Source: Acinetobacter baretiae (lineage in GTDB: Bacteria > Pseudomonadota > Gammaproteobacteria > Pseudomonadales > Moraxellaceae). Taken from it: a stretch of DNA of 64,000 nucleotides. Below are positions 19,969 to 28,665 of this stretch, one piece after another. Below the pieces are notes generated by a model. The model had not been told where the DNA came from, searched no databases, and saw only the letters and a program-made list of their open reading frames with translations. How positions within the stretch are numbered: position 1 is the stretch's first letter; every line of letters begins with the position of its first letter. The translations under genes were made by a program, and so were the position numbers. The DNA lies in contig NZ_VTDM01000001.1 in NCBI RefSeq assembly GCF_015627105.1, positions 62,001 through 126,000 of the forward strand, given 5' to 3'.

Positions 19969-20946
19969 TTATGCTAAATGTGCAGGAAATGTAATCACTT
20001 GCTCTAAACGCATATGATCTTGAATAATCATTAATAAACGGTCTATGCCTAACGCAATGCCTGCACATGCAGGCATATGTGGTAAGGCAGCCAATAAGTG
20101 TTCATCTAATGGCATACATTTAAGCCCCAATTGCGCTCTCATTGCATTATCTGTATTAAAACGCTGTCTTAATACTTGTGCATCAACCAATTCATCATAT
20201 GCATTTGCAAGCTCTAAGCCATTAATATACAACTCAAAACGTGCTGCAACTTCTTCTCCATCATCATCTAATTGCGTTTTAGCCAATGATGCCATTTCGG
20301 GAGGAAAATTCGTTAAAAATACTGGTGTATCAAACCCCAAGCTTGGCTCGACCATGTGTGAAAAAAGTAAATCGATATACGCCAAACGATCTTCACCCAA
20401 ATCAATCTCTAAACCAACTCGCCTTGTGCTCTCTTTAAGTTGCTGTAAAGTAGCTGTTATCGGGTTTATGTCTAAACGATCCATAAAAGCATGCTTATAA
20501 CTCAACACAATTGGACGAACATCAGCCAAACGGGCTGAACCACACTGCTGTAATAACTCAGTGGTTTCGTGCATTAATTGACGTAACGAAAAATGAGGAC
20601 GATACCATTCAAGCATGGTAAATTCACTATTATGTTTACGGCCATGCTCATTATCTCGAAATACTTTACAAATTTGGTAAATTGGACCACTGCCACTTGC
20701 CAACAGGCGTTTCATCGCAAACTCAGGTGACGTATGTAAATAATGCTGTTGTGCTTTACCCTGTACATGCCTTAAAGTGGCAATTGAAGCCAAATGAACA
20801 TCCGTAACTCCTGCAGAAGACAGGAGAGGTGTTTCAACTTCGAGGACTTGTTTTTGAGCAAAAAATGCACGTATATGCTGATACAAATCTGCACGTGCTC
20901 GAATAGCATGAAGTTCACATGTCGGTTGGTAAGTTAAATTAGGCAT
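19969..20946 (-). CDS. epmA: EF-P beta-lysylation enzyme EpmA (GenX/PoxA)
   Basis: Class II lysyl-tRNA-synthetase paralogue lacking the anticodon domain; it attaches (R)-beta-lysine to elongation factor P. From the ATG at 20946 it has 325 residues, the same as E. coli EpmA. Class II motifs are visible: motif 2 FRDNEHGRKHNSEF and motif 3 GIALGIDRLLM near the C-terminus. The start overlaps the end of pdxB by 8 bp (ATGCCTAA), implying translational coupling. Upstream in-frame starts inside pdxB are rejected on length. EpmB and EF-P are not in this window. Confidence 0.94.
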   Translation of the reverse strand: MPNLTYQPTCELHAIRARADLYQHIRAFFAQKQVLEVETPLLSSAGVTDVHLASIATLRHVQGKAQQHYLHTSPEFAMKRLLASGSGPIYQICKVFRDNEHGRKHNSEFTMLEWYRPHFSLRQLMHETTELLQQCGSARLADVRPIVLSYKHAFMDRLDINPITATLQQLKESTRRVGLEIDLGEDRLAYIDLLFSHMVEPSLGFDTPVFLTNFPPEMASLAKTQLDDDGEEVAARFELYINGLELANAYDELVDAQVLRQRFNTDNAMRAQLGLKCMPLDEHLLAALPHMPACAGIALGIDRLLMIIQDHMRLEQVITFPAHLA

Positions 20947-22003
20947 TGAAATCGATTCCATGAGAAGCCCATTCTCTGCGTAGAGCATAATTTTTACGCA
21001 GTGCGTCAAATGCATGTTGGGACACCATTTGATGGTCGACACATGCACGTAAGTTTCGATCGTCTTGGGCAATATCGTAAATTTGTTTTATATTTTGCTT
21101 GAGTGCCATGCGTAATGGTTGTTGAAATTGCTGGCACACAGGTAATTGGGTCGTAAAATCTTTCTGTACGCACTGTTGTAAATGATCACAAAATGCGTCA
21201 TAAATCATTTGTGTTCCTCGTGCCTTGCCTTCTAAACTATATCCTGCAATATGTGGAGTCACTAATGTCACTGCATCTAGCAAATCAGCACTTATTTTTG
21301 GTTCATGTTCAAATACATCGAGTACCACATCACGCTGTGTCTGTTGTATATCCTTCAATAGTGCTTGTTCAGACACCACTGCCCCACGTGCACTGTTTAA
21401 TACAATCGCTTGTGGTTTCAATTGGGAAAATACTTTTTCATTAAATAAATGATACGTTGGGTGTGTTCCTGTGTGTGTTAATGGAACATGAATAGACACC
21501 GCATCTGCCAATTGTAGTAATTCTTCAAAAGACACATGCTGAATATCTGCATGTGAAACAAATGGATCAGATCCTACAACCTGCCAACCAAGTGCATTTG
21601 CCACTTTAGCAAGACGTTGTCCAACATTACCTAACCCAACAATACCCAGTGTAAATGTTTTACCCGCAAAAAGTAATTGCGGCTTAATATATAACAGTGC
21701 GGTAACCACATATTCTGCCACTGCTTGTGCATTACAACCGGCAGCATTTGCCCATGTGATGTTTTGTTGTTGTAAATAGTCAGTATCTAAATGATCAATC
21801 CCAATGGTTGCACTACCAACAAATTTTACTGAACTTCCATGTAATAATGCTTGATTAACCTGCGTAATTGAACGCACAAGTAGAGCATCTGCTTCATGCA
21901 CATCCACTGAATTTAGCGTGCGGCCGGGCAACGAAACCACCTGTGCTACATCAGAAAAAAAGTACTCCGTCAGTGCAAGGTTTTCATCTGCTATAATTTT
22001 CAT
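20939..22003 (-). CDS. pdxB: Erythronate-4-phosphate dehydrogenase PdxB
   Basis: D-2-hydroxyacid dehydrogenase family member (354 residues), the second step of DXP-dependent pyridoxal-5'-phosphate synthesis. The N-terminal MKIIADENLALTEYFF and the C-terminal PdxB-specific dimerisation tail distinguish it from phosphoglycerate dehydrogenase. The Rossmann loop is GIVGLGNVGQRLA. Catalytic residues fit NSARGAVV (Arg), FEHEP (Glu) and TPHIAGYS (His). It is transcribed with epmA, with which it overlaps by 8 bp. Confidence 0.95.
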   Translation of the reverse strand: MKIIADENLALTEYFFSDVAQVVSLPGRTLNSVDVHEADALLVRSITQVNQALLHGSSVKFVGSATIGIDHLDTDYLQQQNITWANAAGCNAQAVAEYVVTALLYIKPQLLFAGKTFTLGIVGLGNVGQRLAKVANALGWQVVGSDPFVSHADIQHVSFEELLQLADAVSIHVPLTHTGTHPTYHLFNEKVFSQLKPQAIVLNSARGAVVSEQALLKDIQQTQRDVVLDVFEHEPKISADLLDAVTLVTPHIAGYSLEGKARGTQMIYDAFCDHLQQCVQKDFTTQLPVCQQFQQPLRMALKQNIKQIYDIAQDDRNLRACVDHQMVSQHAFDALRKNYALRREWASHGIDFNA

Positions 22004-22074
22004 AGACTTAAAACCAACTTTCTGTTTTCAATGAGTATAACCTGAATTATTCGCAACCATGTGCGTTTACTTGA

Positions 22075-22836
22075 TTAAACTTGTTTTGGCGTCATTTTCA
22101 AAGCATTAAAAGATTGTGACGTTGGCATCATTTCAATTTTATTGACATTAATGTGTGCAGGTTGAGAAATAATCCACCACACCGTGTTTGCAATATCTTG
22201 AGGAAGAATTGGATCGGTTCGCTCATATAACTGAGTGACTTTATCAAGATCCCCCTTAAATCGAACCATCGAAAATTCTGTACCACCACATAACCCAGGT
22301 TCAATGTTAGATACTTTTACTCCCGTACCTACTAAATCAGCCGTTAAATTTAAGCTAAATTGTTGTACAAATGCTTTTGTTGCACCATAAACATTACCTC
22401 CCGGATACGGATAAGTTGCTGCAATAGAACCAATATTAACAATGATTCCACAACCACGCTTTACCATATGAGGGAGCACCCATCGTGTTATGGTCACCAA
22501 ACCTGTAATATTTGTATCAATCATTTTTTGCCAATCTTGTAAATCAGAGTGGTGGGCAGGCTCCAAACCTAATGCAAGACCTGCGTTATTCACCAATACA
22601 TCAATATTTTTGATACAAAATGCATCTGGTAAATTATATAAGCACTCTTCGACCATTAAATCCCGATCCGATAGATCCAAAACCAAAGGCAAAAAATGAT
22701 CACCTAACTCTGCTTGAATCATATTTAACTTTTCTGATCGTCTAGCAATACCAATGACTTTATAACCATGATCAATCAACGTTTTTGAAATGTAATAACC
22801 AAAGCCCGATGATGCCCCTGTAACCAATGCCAACAT
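22075..22836 (-). CDS. ydfG: NADP-dependent 3-hydroxy acid dehydrogenase YdfG
   Basis: Classical short-chain dehydrogenase, 253 residues, closely resembling E. coli YdfG. That enzyme oxidises L-allo-threonine, serine and 3-hydroxypropionate-type acids, and reduces malonic semialdehyde. It shows the cofactor loop TGASSGFG (residues 7-14), NNAGLALGLEPAH (near 87), catalytic Ser in NIGSIAA, and Tyr/Lys in YGATK. The C-terminal EMMPTSQSF matches the YdfG EMMPVTQSY tail. GAGGG lies before the ATG. It stands alone, 71 bp before pdxB in the same direction. Confidence 0.92.
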   Translation of the reverse strand: MLALVTGASSGFGYYISKTLIDHGYKVIGIARRSEKLNMIQAELGDHFLPLVLDLSDRDLMVEECLYNLPDAFCIKNIDVLVNNAGLALGLEPAHHSDLQDWQKMIDTNITGLVTITRWVLPHMVKRGCGIIVNIGSIAATYPYPGGNVYGATKAFVQQFSLNLTADLVGTGVKVSNIEPGLCGGTEFSMVRFKGDLDKVTQLYERTDPILPQDIANTVWWIISQPAHINVNKIEMMPTSQSFNALKMTPKQV

Positions 22837-23329
22837 AGTTTCGCCCTCATTTTGTGTATAAAAGATCGCTTAAAAGCCTTTTGACTGTATCGCTTACCAT
22901 TATTTTGAAGTATGGCAAAGGTCAAAATATACTTTTGTTTACAGCCCTTTATTTATGACAAAATAATGACTCAAAAAGCAGTAACAAATTATCAAAAATT
23001 AATACATCTGTTATGCCCCAAAAGAAGACACTGTTATGGTCACGTCTAGGTATTTTGCTCAAGTATGGTCAAAACAGTCTTTTCAATCCCATCGAACTGG
23101 CTCAAAATCAGATTTAAAAATTACCATGGTAAAACATTAAAATATTGTATCTTTTTATTAAAATTAACGTTTTATCCGAAAATCTATGCATATAATCAAA
23201 GTCATTAAGACATTTATCTTAGCGATACATGTCAGTACAGCACAGAGTTATGAAATAAAGTATCGTGCTGTTATTGCTATGATTTTTAATATTCAATCTT
23301 AAAATACAACATGTAAATGGAGACACTTT
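22837..23329. other. Intergenic region ydfG / SDR gene
   Basis: 493 bp between divergent genes, AT-rich, holding both promoters. A 27-codon ATG frame from about 22966 has no ribosome site and no recognisable content. I see no repeat, RNA or operator that I can support. Confidence 0.5.
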
Positions 23330-24157
23330 ATGTCTAACTACGACTTAACTAGTGTAGAACAAGTAAAAAACTTTCTTCGTGAAGACTATAAAGGCACAGG
23401 CAAGCTAGAAGGAAAAGTTGTCTTAATCACTGGTGGTGGTACAGGGATTGGTCGTGCAGTGTCAATGCATGCAGCCACAGAAGGTGCTGATATTGCCATT
23501 ACAAGTCATACCTCATCGGGTGAACAAGCTCAATCTGTAAAAAAATGGGTAGAAGACTTAGGCCGTACATGTCGTGTATATGAAGTAGATTTAAGTGACA
23601 AAGATGCATGTTATGGTTTTGTAGACAACGTACTTAAAGACTTTGGCCGTGTAAATGTTTTGGTAAGCAACGCAGGTATGCAATCACCGAAAGACGATTT
23701 AACGAAAGTCTCAGATGAGCAATGGGAAAAAGTCTTTGATGTCAATGTCGATGCAATGTTCTATTTAAGCAAAGCATTATTGCCACAATTTGAATCAGGT
23801 GACTCTATCATTAATATGTCGTCCGTAAATGCTTATGTAGGTCTAAAAGAACTTGTAGATTACTCAGCAACCAAAGGTGCTATGAATAGCTTCACTCGTG
23901 CGCTATCTAACCAAGTGGCTCATAAAGGTATTCGCGTAAACAGTATCGCACCTGGCCCTATTTGGACACCAATTCAAAATACATGGGGACAAATTGATAA
24001 ATCTAAAATTGATGATTTAGGTAAAGATACACCAATGCAACGTGCAGGTTTACCATGCGAAATTGGGCCAAGCTTTGTATTTTTAGCAAGCAAAGATGGT
24101 TCTTACATCACTGGCCAAACACTGCACATTAATGGCGGTATTATGGTCAACGGTTAA
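23330..24157 (+). CDS. Short-chain dehydrogenase (general-stress YdaD/YhxC-like)
   Basis: SDR oxidoreductase of 275 residues. After a short N-terminal extension comes DYKGTGKLEGKVVLITGG with the glycine loop TGGGTGIG, as in the general-stress SDRs (YdaD/YhdF/YhxC group) and glucose-1-dehydrogenase-like enzymes. NAG and the catalytic Ser-Tyr-Lys (SSVNAY, then DYSATKGAM) are intact. C-terminal APGPIWTP and YITGQTLHINGG are family features. The substrate is unknown. GGAG lies 8 bp before the ATG. It converges on the AraC regulator; functional linkage to the nitrilase cassette is possible but not shown. Confidence 0.88.
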   Translation: MSNYDLTSVEQVKNFLREDYKGTGKLEGKVVLITGGGTGIGRAVSMHAATEGADIAITSHTSSGEQAQSVKKWVEDLGRTCRVYEVDLSDKDACYGFVDNVLKDFGRVNVLVSNAGMQSPKDDLTKVSDEQWEKVFDVNVDAMFYLSKALLPQFESGDSIINMSSVNAYVGLKELVDYSATKGAMNSFTRALSNQVAHKGIRVNSIAPGPIWTPIQNTWGQIDKSKIDDLGKDTPMQRAGLPCEIGPSFVFLASKDGSYITGQTLHINGGIMVNG

Positions 24158-24175
24158 GCATAAATCTATGTTTAA

Positions 24176-24203
24176 ATGGGGTGCATATAGCACCTCATTT
24201 TTA
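24176..24203 (+). terminator. Terminator between SDR and araC-type gene
   Basis: Stem ATGGGGTGC / GCACCTCAT (24176-24184, 24190-24198) with one G-U pair and a 5-nt loop, followed by a T-rich stretch. It lies in the convergent gap. Confidence 0.75.
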
Positions 24204-24204
24204 T

Positions 24205-25197
24205 TTATACCAATACTTGCACAAGCCTCACCTCAGATGGAGTTACGTCAAATTTCCTTTTAAAGGCTCTTGAAAAATAAGACATGTCTGTAAAGCCAAA
24301 ACTGTACGCAATTTGCTGTATGCTATACATTTGATGCGATGTACTACGCAATGCATCTTTACTTTTGTTTAATCGATTCGACAAAACAAATCGACCAAAC
24401 GTGGTATCTTGAGTTTGAAATAACTTACTCACATAACGTGTACTGACTTGAAATTGATCTGCCACATCCTGAATACCAAAGCGACTATCATGCAAATTTT
24501 CCAAAATGAAGTGTTGTATTTGCTCAAATAAAAATATAGTTTTACGTGGCCGAATATCTTGATAACCATCTTCAACCATACAACTCATCATATTCAGTAC
24601 ATGATCACTAATTAGATCTTGTTGCTGATAAGACAACGTATTTCCACTAAAAAATTCTTTTAAATAGCTGTATGTAAATGGATACAATGCGTGATTTGTT
24701 CCAAATGCAACCCCACAAATATCTCTGATTCGCCCTAAGCGTCGATAAAACTCCGTTCTAGGAATTGAAATCACAATCTGGTCAAACGCTTGAACTAAAT
24801 TAAGATCATATTCTTGCGTTGTATCATAAAAAGCAAACTGACCTTGTGTTAGGTTTAATTCTTGTTGGTTATATACCAGTCCCATACTCCCTTTGAGCAT
24901 CAAACTCAATAAAACAACATCTTGTTGATTTGCATTTATTTTTTTATTTCTCCGTTCAACATGCTGAGACTCGCCTTTTACACGAACTATGCCAAGTGTA
25001 GAACATGATCGAGCATCTAAAGTTCCCCAAAAATGTGATGACTGAATCGCACAATCCAATGGTACAAACACTTGGCTAATGGCATATTGCCAGTAGTCAT
25101 TTTGTTGTTTCATATCCACACTACGGGTATCGAAACACTGAGCAGTGCTATTGGGCAAGAGAATTGATGCCATGATTGAGTCACTTTGATCTTTCAT
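24205..25197 (-). CDS. AraC-family transcriptional regulator of the nitrilase/aldoxime cluster
   Basis: 330 residues. The N-terminal 200 or so match the AraC-binding-like domain of FeaR-type activators. The C-terminus carries two helix-turn-helix motifs (FGIQDVADQFQVSTRYVSKL and IQQIAYSFGFTDMSYFSRAF), ending in the usual FDVTPSEVR. It is divergently transcribed from the nitrilase-aldoxime dehydratase genes, an arrangement also known for aldoxime/nitrile clusters with an AraC-type regulator. I therefore infer control of those genes in response to an aldoxime, nitrile or product. The start is uncertain: a second ATG lies eight codons downstream. Confidence 0.9.
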   Translation of the reverse strand: MKDQSDSIMASILLPNSTAQCFDTRSVDMKQQNDYWQYAISQVFVPLDCAIQSSHFWGTLDARSCSTLGIVRVKGESQHVERRNKKINANQQDVVLLSLMLKGSMGLVYNQQELNLTQGQFAFYDTTQEYDLNLVQAFDQIVISIPRTEFYRRLGRIRDICGVAFGTNHALYPFTYSYLKEFFSGNTLSYQQQDLISDHVLNMMSCMVEDGYQDIRPRKTIFLFEQIQHFILENLHDSRFGIQDVADQFQVSTRYVSKLFQTQDTTFGRFVLSNRLNKSKDALRSTSHQMYSIQQIAYSFGFTDMSYFSRAFKRKFDVTPSEVRLVQVLV

Positions 25198-25361
25198 TAC
25201 TTAAAATAAAAGCAAATCTCGTACCAAAACAATTGATATTACAGCGATAACCAATACCTGTTCCGTCTCATACCATTTGTTGTTCTTTTTGAGCATACCG
25301 CTACTAAAAATAATTCAGTTATAAAAATAACTCCACAACATCGACAAAAAAAGAGTAGATC

Positions 25362-26366
25362 ATGTCTCAATGTATTAAAGTCGCTTGCGTACAAGCTGCC
25401 CCTGTTTTTATGGATTTAGAAGGAACCGTCAACAAAACCATTCAGTTGATTGAAGAAGCGTCACAAAATGGTGCACAGCTCATTGCTTTCCCTGAAACAT
25501 GGATTCCTGGATACCCATGGTTTTTATGGCTAGATACACCGATGGCTAATATGCCAAAAACATATCAATACCATCAAAACTCACTTGAGTTAAACAGTGA
25601 ATCTGCTCAGCGTATTCAAGAGGCTGCAAAAAAACATCATATTTTTGTTGTACTTGGATTTAGCGAACGCGATCACGGGAGTTTATATATTTCTCAGTGG
25701 ACAATAAATGATTTAGGTGAAACCGTCTCTATACGTCGTAAATTAAAAGCCACACATGTTGAGCGTACCTTATTTGGCGAAGGTGATGGCCATTCAATTC
25801 GTGTAGATGAAACCCGTTTAGGAAACATTGGTGCACTATGTTGTTGGGAACACTTACAGCCCCTTGCTCGTTATGCGATGTATTCACAGCATGAACAAAT
25901 TCATATTGCAGCATGGCCAAGTTTTTCACTCTATCAACCACAAATGGCTTCCATTGGGCCAGATGTCAATATTGCAGCATCTCGATTATATGCTGCAGAA
26001 GGTCAATGCTTTGTGATAGCTCCTTGTGCCATTGTTTCTCAAGACATGCAAGATATTTTATGCCACAGCGAAGAACAGAAAAAACTCCTTGCCCTTGGCG
26101 GAGGTCATGCACGTATTTTTGGCCCAGATGGCAGAGATCTTGTGACGCCATTGGCTGAAGATGAAGAAGGTATTTTGTATGCAGATCTCGATCTAAGCCA
26201 TATTACCATTGCTAAAACTGCAGCCGATCCGGTGGGTCATTACGCTCGCCCAGATGTCTTTCAGCTCATATTTAATAAAAATGCAGTAAAAAAAGTCATT
26301 ACTAAGCAAGATCATGAGCAAGAACAAATCGATAAACTTTCAACAGAAACCCATGCTGAGGGCTAA
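25362..26366 (+). CDS. Nitrilase (nitrile aminohydrolase)
   Basis: Carbon-nitrogen hydrolase superfamily enzyme, 334 residues, converting nitriles straight to carboxylic acid and ammonia. The catalytic triad is visible: E45 (AFPETWIPGYPW), K129 (RRKLKATHVERT) and C161 (GALCCWEHLQPLARY). The WEHLQP pattern after the cysteine marks the true nitrilase/cyanide-hydratase branch rather than amidases or NIT/FHIT proteins. Whether it prefers aliphatic, aryl or arylaceto-nitriles cannot be read here; pairing with an OxdB-like enzyme hints at arylacetonitriles. The stop codon lies 5 bp before the aldoxime dehydratase ATG. Confidence 0.94.
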   Translation: MSQCIKVACVQAAPVFMDLEGTVNKTIQLIEEASQNGAQLIAFPETWIPGYPWFLWLDTPMANMPKTYQYHQNSLELNSESAQRIQEAAKKHHIFVVLGFSERDHGSLYISQWTINDLGETVSIRRKLKATHVERTLFGEGDGHSIRVDETRLGNIGALCCWEHLQPLARYAMYSQHEQIHIAAWPSFSLYQPQMASIGPDVNIAASRLYAAEGQCFVIAPCAIVSQDMQDILCHSEEQKKLLALGGGHARIFGPDGRDLVTPLAEDEEGILYADLDLSHITIAKTAADPVGHYARPDVFQLIFNKNAVKKVITKQDHEQEQIDKLSTETHAEG

Positions 26367-26371
26367 AAAAG

Positions 26372-27439
26372 ATGGAATCTGCTATTCCTAAACATTTGGA
26401 GCAGAAACGAACTTGTCCACGAAACTTGGTAGATAGTCAATATCTACCACCATTTCCTGCATGGACAACTCGCTTTGAAACCAATGCAAAACAATTTACC
26501 ATTGCTTATTTTTCCATTCAGTCAAAAATGGCCATTGATTATTGTGAGCATCAACTGTTTACACAATATTTTCAAGGGTCGCATCAACCACAGTATTGGG
26601 TTCCCTCAACCTATGTGGATGCACAACATTATCACCACTTAGTGATTACTGCATATTGGTCGAACGTAGCATCTTTTGATATGTGGTCTATTGGCTCGGG
26701 TTTTCAAGCATGGTGGACTTCACCACAGCGAGAAGCTGAAAAATATGGTTATTTTTTAGAGATTTATTTTCCTAAAATTACTGAATTTGAAACTATTTTT
26801 TCCGATCAAAAAACACCAGAAGGCATAGCACACCTTGCTCAAGGTATGAGTGATGAAATGCAAGAGCATGCATACTATGGCAGCATGAGAGACCGATTAC
26901 CCATTGCACAAACCACTCCACTAGATGGAGAAAAAGGCAATTTTGCAAGCATAGATACGCCCCATCAGTCATTACGTATCAAACTTAAAGGCAAAGAAAA
27001 CTTGAGTCTCATCCGTTCAGGACAAGATTGGGAAAATACCACAGGTAAAGAAAGAACATTATATGTAAATGATGTTGAACCCATTTTACGTCAAGGTATG
27101 GATTTTTTAGCCAATCATGGCTTAGCAGAAGGCTGTTTTAACTGTCGCTACATGACAGTGCTTGATGCTCACACAGGAAATAAACTCAATAAAACCTTTG
27201 GCTTAGCATATTTTCGTGATTTAAAACATCTCGAACAATGGGCAAAATCCCATCCAACCCATGTAAAAATCTTTGGTAGTTTTATGAAATATGTACAAGA
27301 AATGAATTTTCAAATCAATCTTAAACTATTTCATGAAGTCATGAGTATTCCCGCCCAATCACAGCATTTTGAATATATTCGCTGCCATGAAAATACAGGG
27401 CTTTTAAACACCAATCCAGTCATAAATATTCAAGAGTAA
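26372..27439 (+). CDS. Heme-containing aldoxime dehydratase (phenylacetaldoxime dehydratase-like)
   Basis: 355 residues, the usual length for the Oxd family, which dehydrates aldoximes to nitriles using ferrous heme that binds the substrate nitrogen directly. The C-terminal block GCFNCRYM...FGLAYFRDL...WAKSHPTHVKIFGSF is characteristic. H297 (SHPTH) is the likely proximal heme ligand and H321 (LFHEV) the likely distal catalytic His; S216 and R175 fit the other active-site positions. The His-His spacing of 24 looks more like OxdB than OxdA/OxdRE. The ribosome site GAGGG lies within the end of the nitrilase gene, so translation is coupled. Its product would be the nitrilase substrate. Confidence 0.92.
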   Translation: MESAIPKHLEQKRTCPRNLVDSQYLPPFPAWTTRFETNAKQFTIAYFSIQSKMAIDYCEHQLFTQYFQGSHQPQYWVPSTYVDAQHYHHLVITAYWSNVASFDMWSIGSGFQAWWTSPQREAEKYGYFLEIYFPKITEFETIFSDQKTPEGIAHLAQGMSDEMQEHAYYGSMRDRLPIAQTTPLDGEKGNFASIDTPHQSLRIKLKGKENLSLIRSGQDWENTTGKERTLYVNDVEPILRQGMDFLANHGLAEGCFNCRYMTVLDAHTGNKLNKTFGLAYFRDLKHLEQWAKSHPTHVKIFGSFMKYVQEMNFQINLKLFHEVMSIPAQSQHFEYIRCHENTGLLNTNPVINIQE

Positions 27440-27535
27440 TGACGACAAAACATGCGCTTATAACATATTGCACAAGTTTTTTAAAATCAAGCATGTGCAA
27501 TACATTTTAAAAATCTGCATTGGGGAAAATGATGA

Positions 27536-28402
27536 ATGAAAATAAAAACGCTCTGGGCTTTACTAACAGCAGTGGTTGTTAGCCATGTGCATGCTCTTGA
27601 AGTACAACCAGGTGACTTTGAAGCATTACCCAATGGTACTGCCATGGGATTACTCTATTACAACTATACATCTGGTACAGATTTATATGACAACGATCAT
27701 AAAGTATCAAGCAATGCAAAACTCAAAGCCAATGCTGGACTGGCACGTTTCATTTATGCCACTCATCCAATACCCAATTTAAGCATCGAACCACAAGCGA
27801 TTCTTCCTTTTGCACACATCACTACAGGCGGAGATCTCGCTAAACTTGGTAAAACTACAGCAATTGGTGACATTATTTATGGCATGCCTATCAAATACAT
27901 CCCCTCTTTTGCGCCTAAACATAGCTTAGCTATTGCACCATATATGACTTTACCCACAGGAAAATATGACCCAAATAGTGCATTAAATGTAGGTGAAAAT
28001 CGATGGAATAGCATTTTACAGTTTGCTTGGTTGTATCATATACACCCCCAATTTACACTAGAAAATCTAATCGATGGTACGATTTATGGTAAAAACTCAA
28101 ACTACTTAGGACACACAACGTTAAAACAAAATGCAAAGTATGAATATCAAAGTTATTTACGTTATAACTTATCATCAGAAACAACACTAGGCATCGGTGG
28201 TGGTTGGGTGTGGGGAGGTGAAACTAAAATTAATGAGGTCAATCAACACAATCGTAGCAATACAATTTATGGAAAATTGGTTGCTACACATTTTCTAACC
28301 TCAAGATTTCAAATCAATACCAGCGTAGGTAAAGATTTTAAGGTCAAAAATGGGGTGAAGCAAGAGATAGACACCTATGTACGTTTTGCGTACTTATTTT
28401 AA
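27536..28402 (+). CDS. Outer-membrane channel/transporter of the phenol-MetA-degradation family
   Basis: 288 residues with a signal peptide (MKIKTLWALLTAVVVSHVHA, cleavage near residue 20) and an amphipathic beta-strand-rich body ending in Phe (VRFAYLF), typical of outer-membrane beta-barrels. It resembles the Phenol_MetA_deg/transporter family that accompanies aromatic catabolic operons. Third in line after nitrilase and aldoxime dehydratase; I infer it admits the aldoxime or nitrile substrate. GGGGAAA precedes the ATG. A 9-bp inverted repeat (27466-27474 / 27494-27502) in the 96-bp gap before it may modulate expression. Confidence 0.8.
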   Translation: MKIKTLWALLTAVVVSHVHALEVQPGDFEALPNGTAMGLLYYNYTSGTDLYDNDHKVSSNAKLKANAGLARFIYATHPIPNLSIEPQAILPFAHITTGGDLAKLGKTTAIGDIIYGMPIKYIPSFAPKHSLAIAPYMTLPTGKYDPNSALNVGENRWNSILQFAWLYHIHPQFTLENLIDGTIYGKNSNYLGHTTLKQNAKYEYQSYLRYNLSSETTLGIGGGWVWGGETKINEVNQHNRSNTIYGKLVATHFLTSRFQINTSVGKDFKVKNGVKQEIDTYVRFAYLF

Positions 28403-28411
28403 TTTGATCAT

Positions 28412-28448
28412 AAAAAAATCCACTTTAAAGAATAAAGTGGATTTTTTG
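28412..28448. terminator. Bidirectional terminator (outer-membrane gene / tRNA-Ser)
   Basis: Stem AAAAATCCACTTT / AAAGTGGATTTTT (28414-28426, 28434-28446), flanked by A- and T-runs. It can end the nitrilase-cluster transcript rightward and the tRNA transcript leftward. Confidence 0.88.
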
Positions 28449-28452
28449 AATT

Positions 28453-28542
28453 TGGCGGAAGCGGTGAGATTCGAACTCACGGAGGGGGTAAACCCTCGTC
28501 GGTTTTCAAGACCGGTGCATTAAACCGCTCTGCCACGCTTCC
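28453..28542 (-). tRNA. tRNA-Ser(UGA)
   Basis: 90 nt, read leftward from GGAAGCGTGGC. The acceptor stem GGAAGCG / CGCTTCC, discriminator G and encoded CCA are present. The anticodon loop CTTGAAA contains UGA (decodes UCA). A long variable arm (GACGAGGGTTTACCCCCTC) is typical of tRNA-Ser, and the T arm is GTGAGTTCGAATCTCAC. A terminator hairpin follows immediately. Confidence 0.97.
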
Positions 28543-28665
28543 ATGTGCAGTATAATATAAATCTTCTATGTATTGATCAAGTTATTTTATGACTTCAGTT
28601 GTTCAACTGCATATATTTTCACCACTTTCCAACTTTTCGCCTACAAATCAATCAATACCGCGCTA

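Noticed and set aside
20947-21072. N-terminal extension of epmA into pdxB
   Set aside because: Starting at 20946 gives 325 residues as in E. coli EpmA; the extension is simply pdxB read in another frame.
22966-23049. 27-codon frame in the ydfG/SDR gap
   Set aside because: No Shine-Dalgarno, no conserved-looking features and ordinary AT-rich composition.
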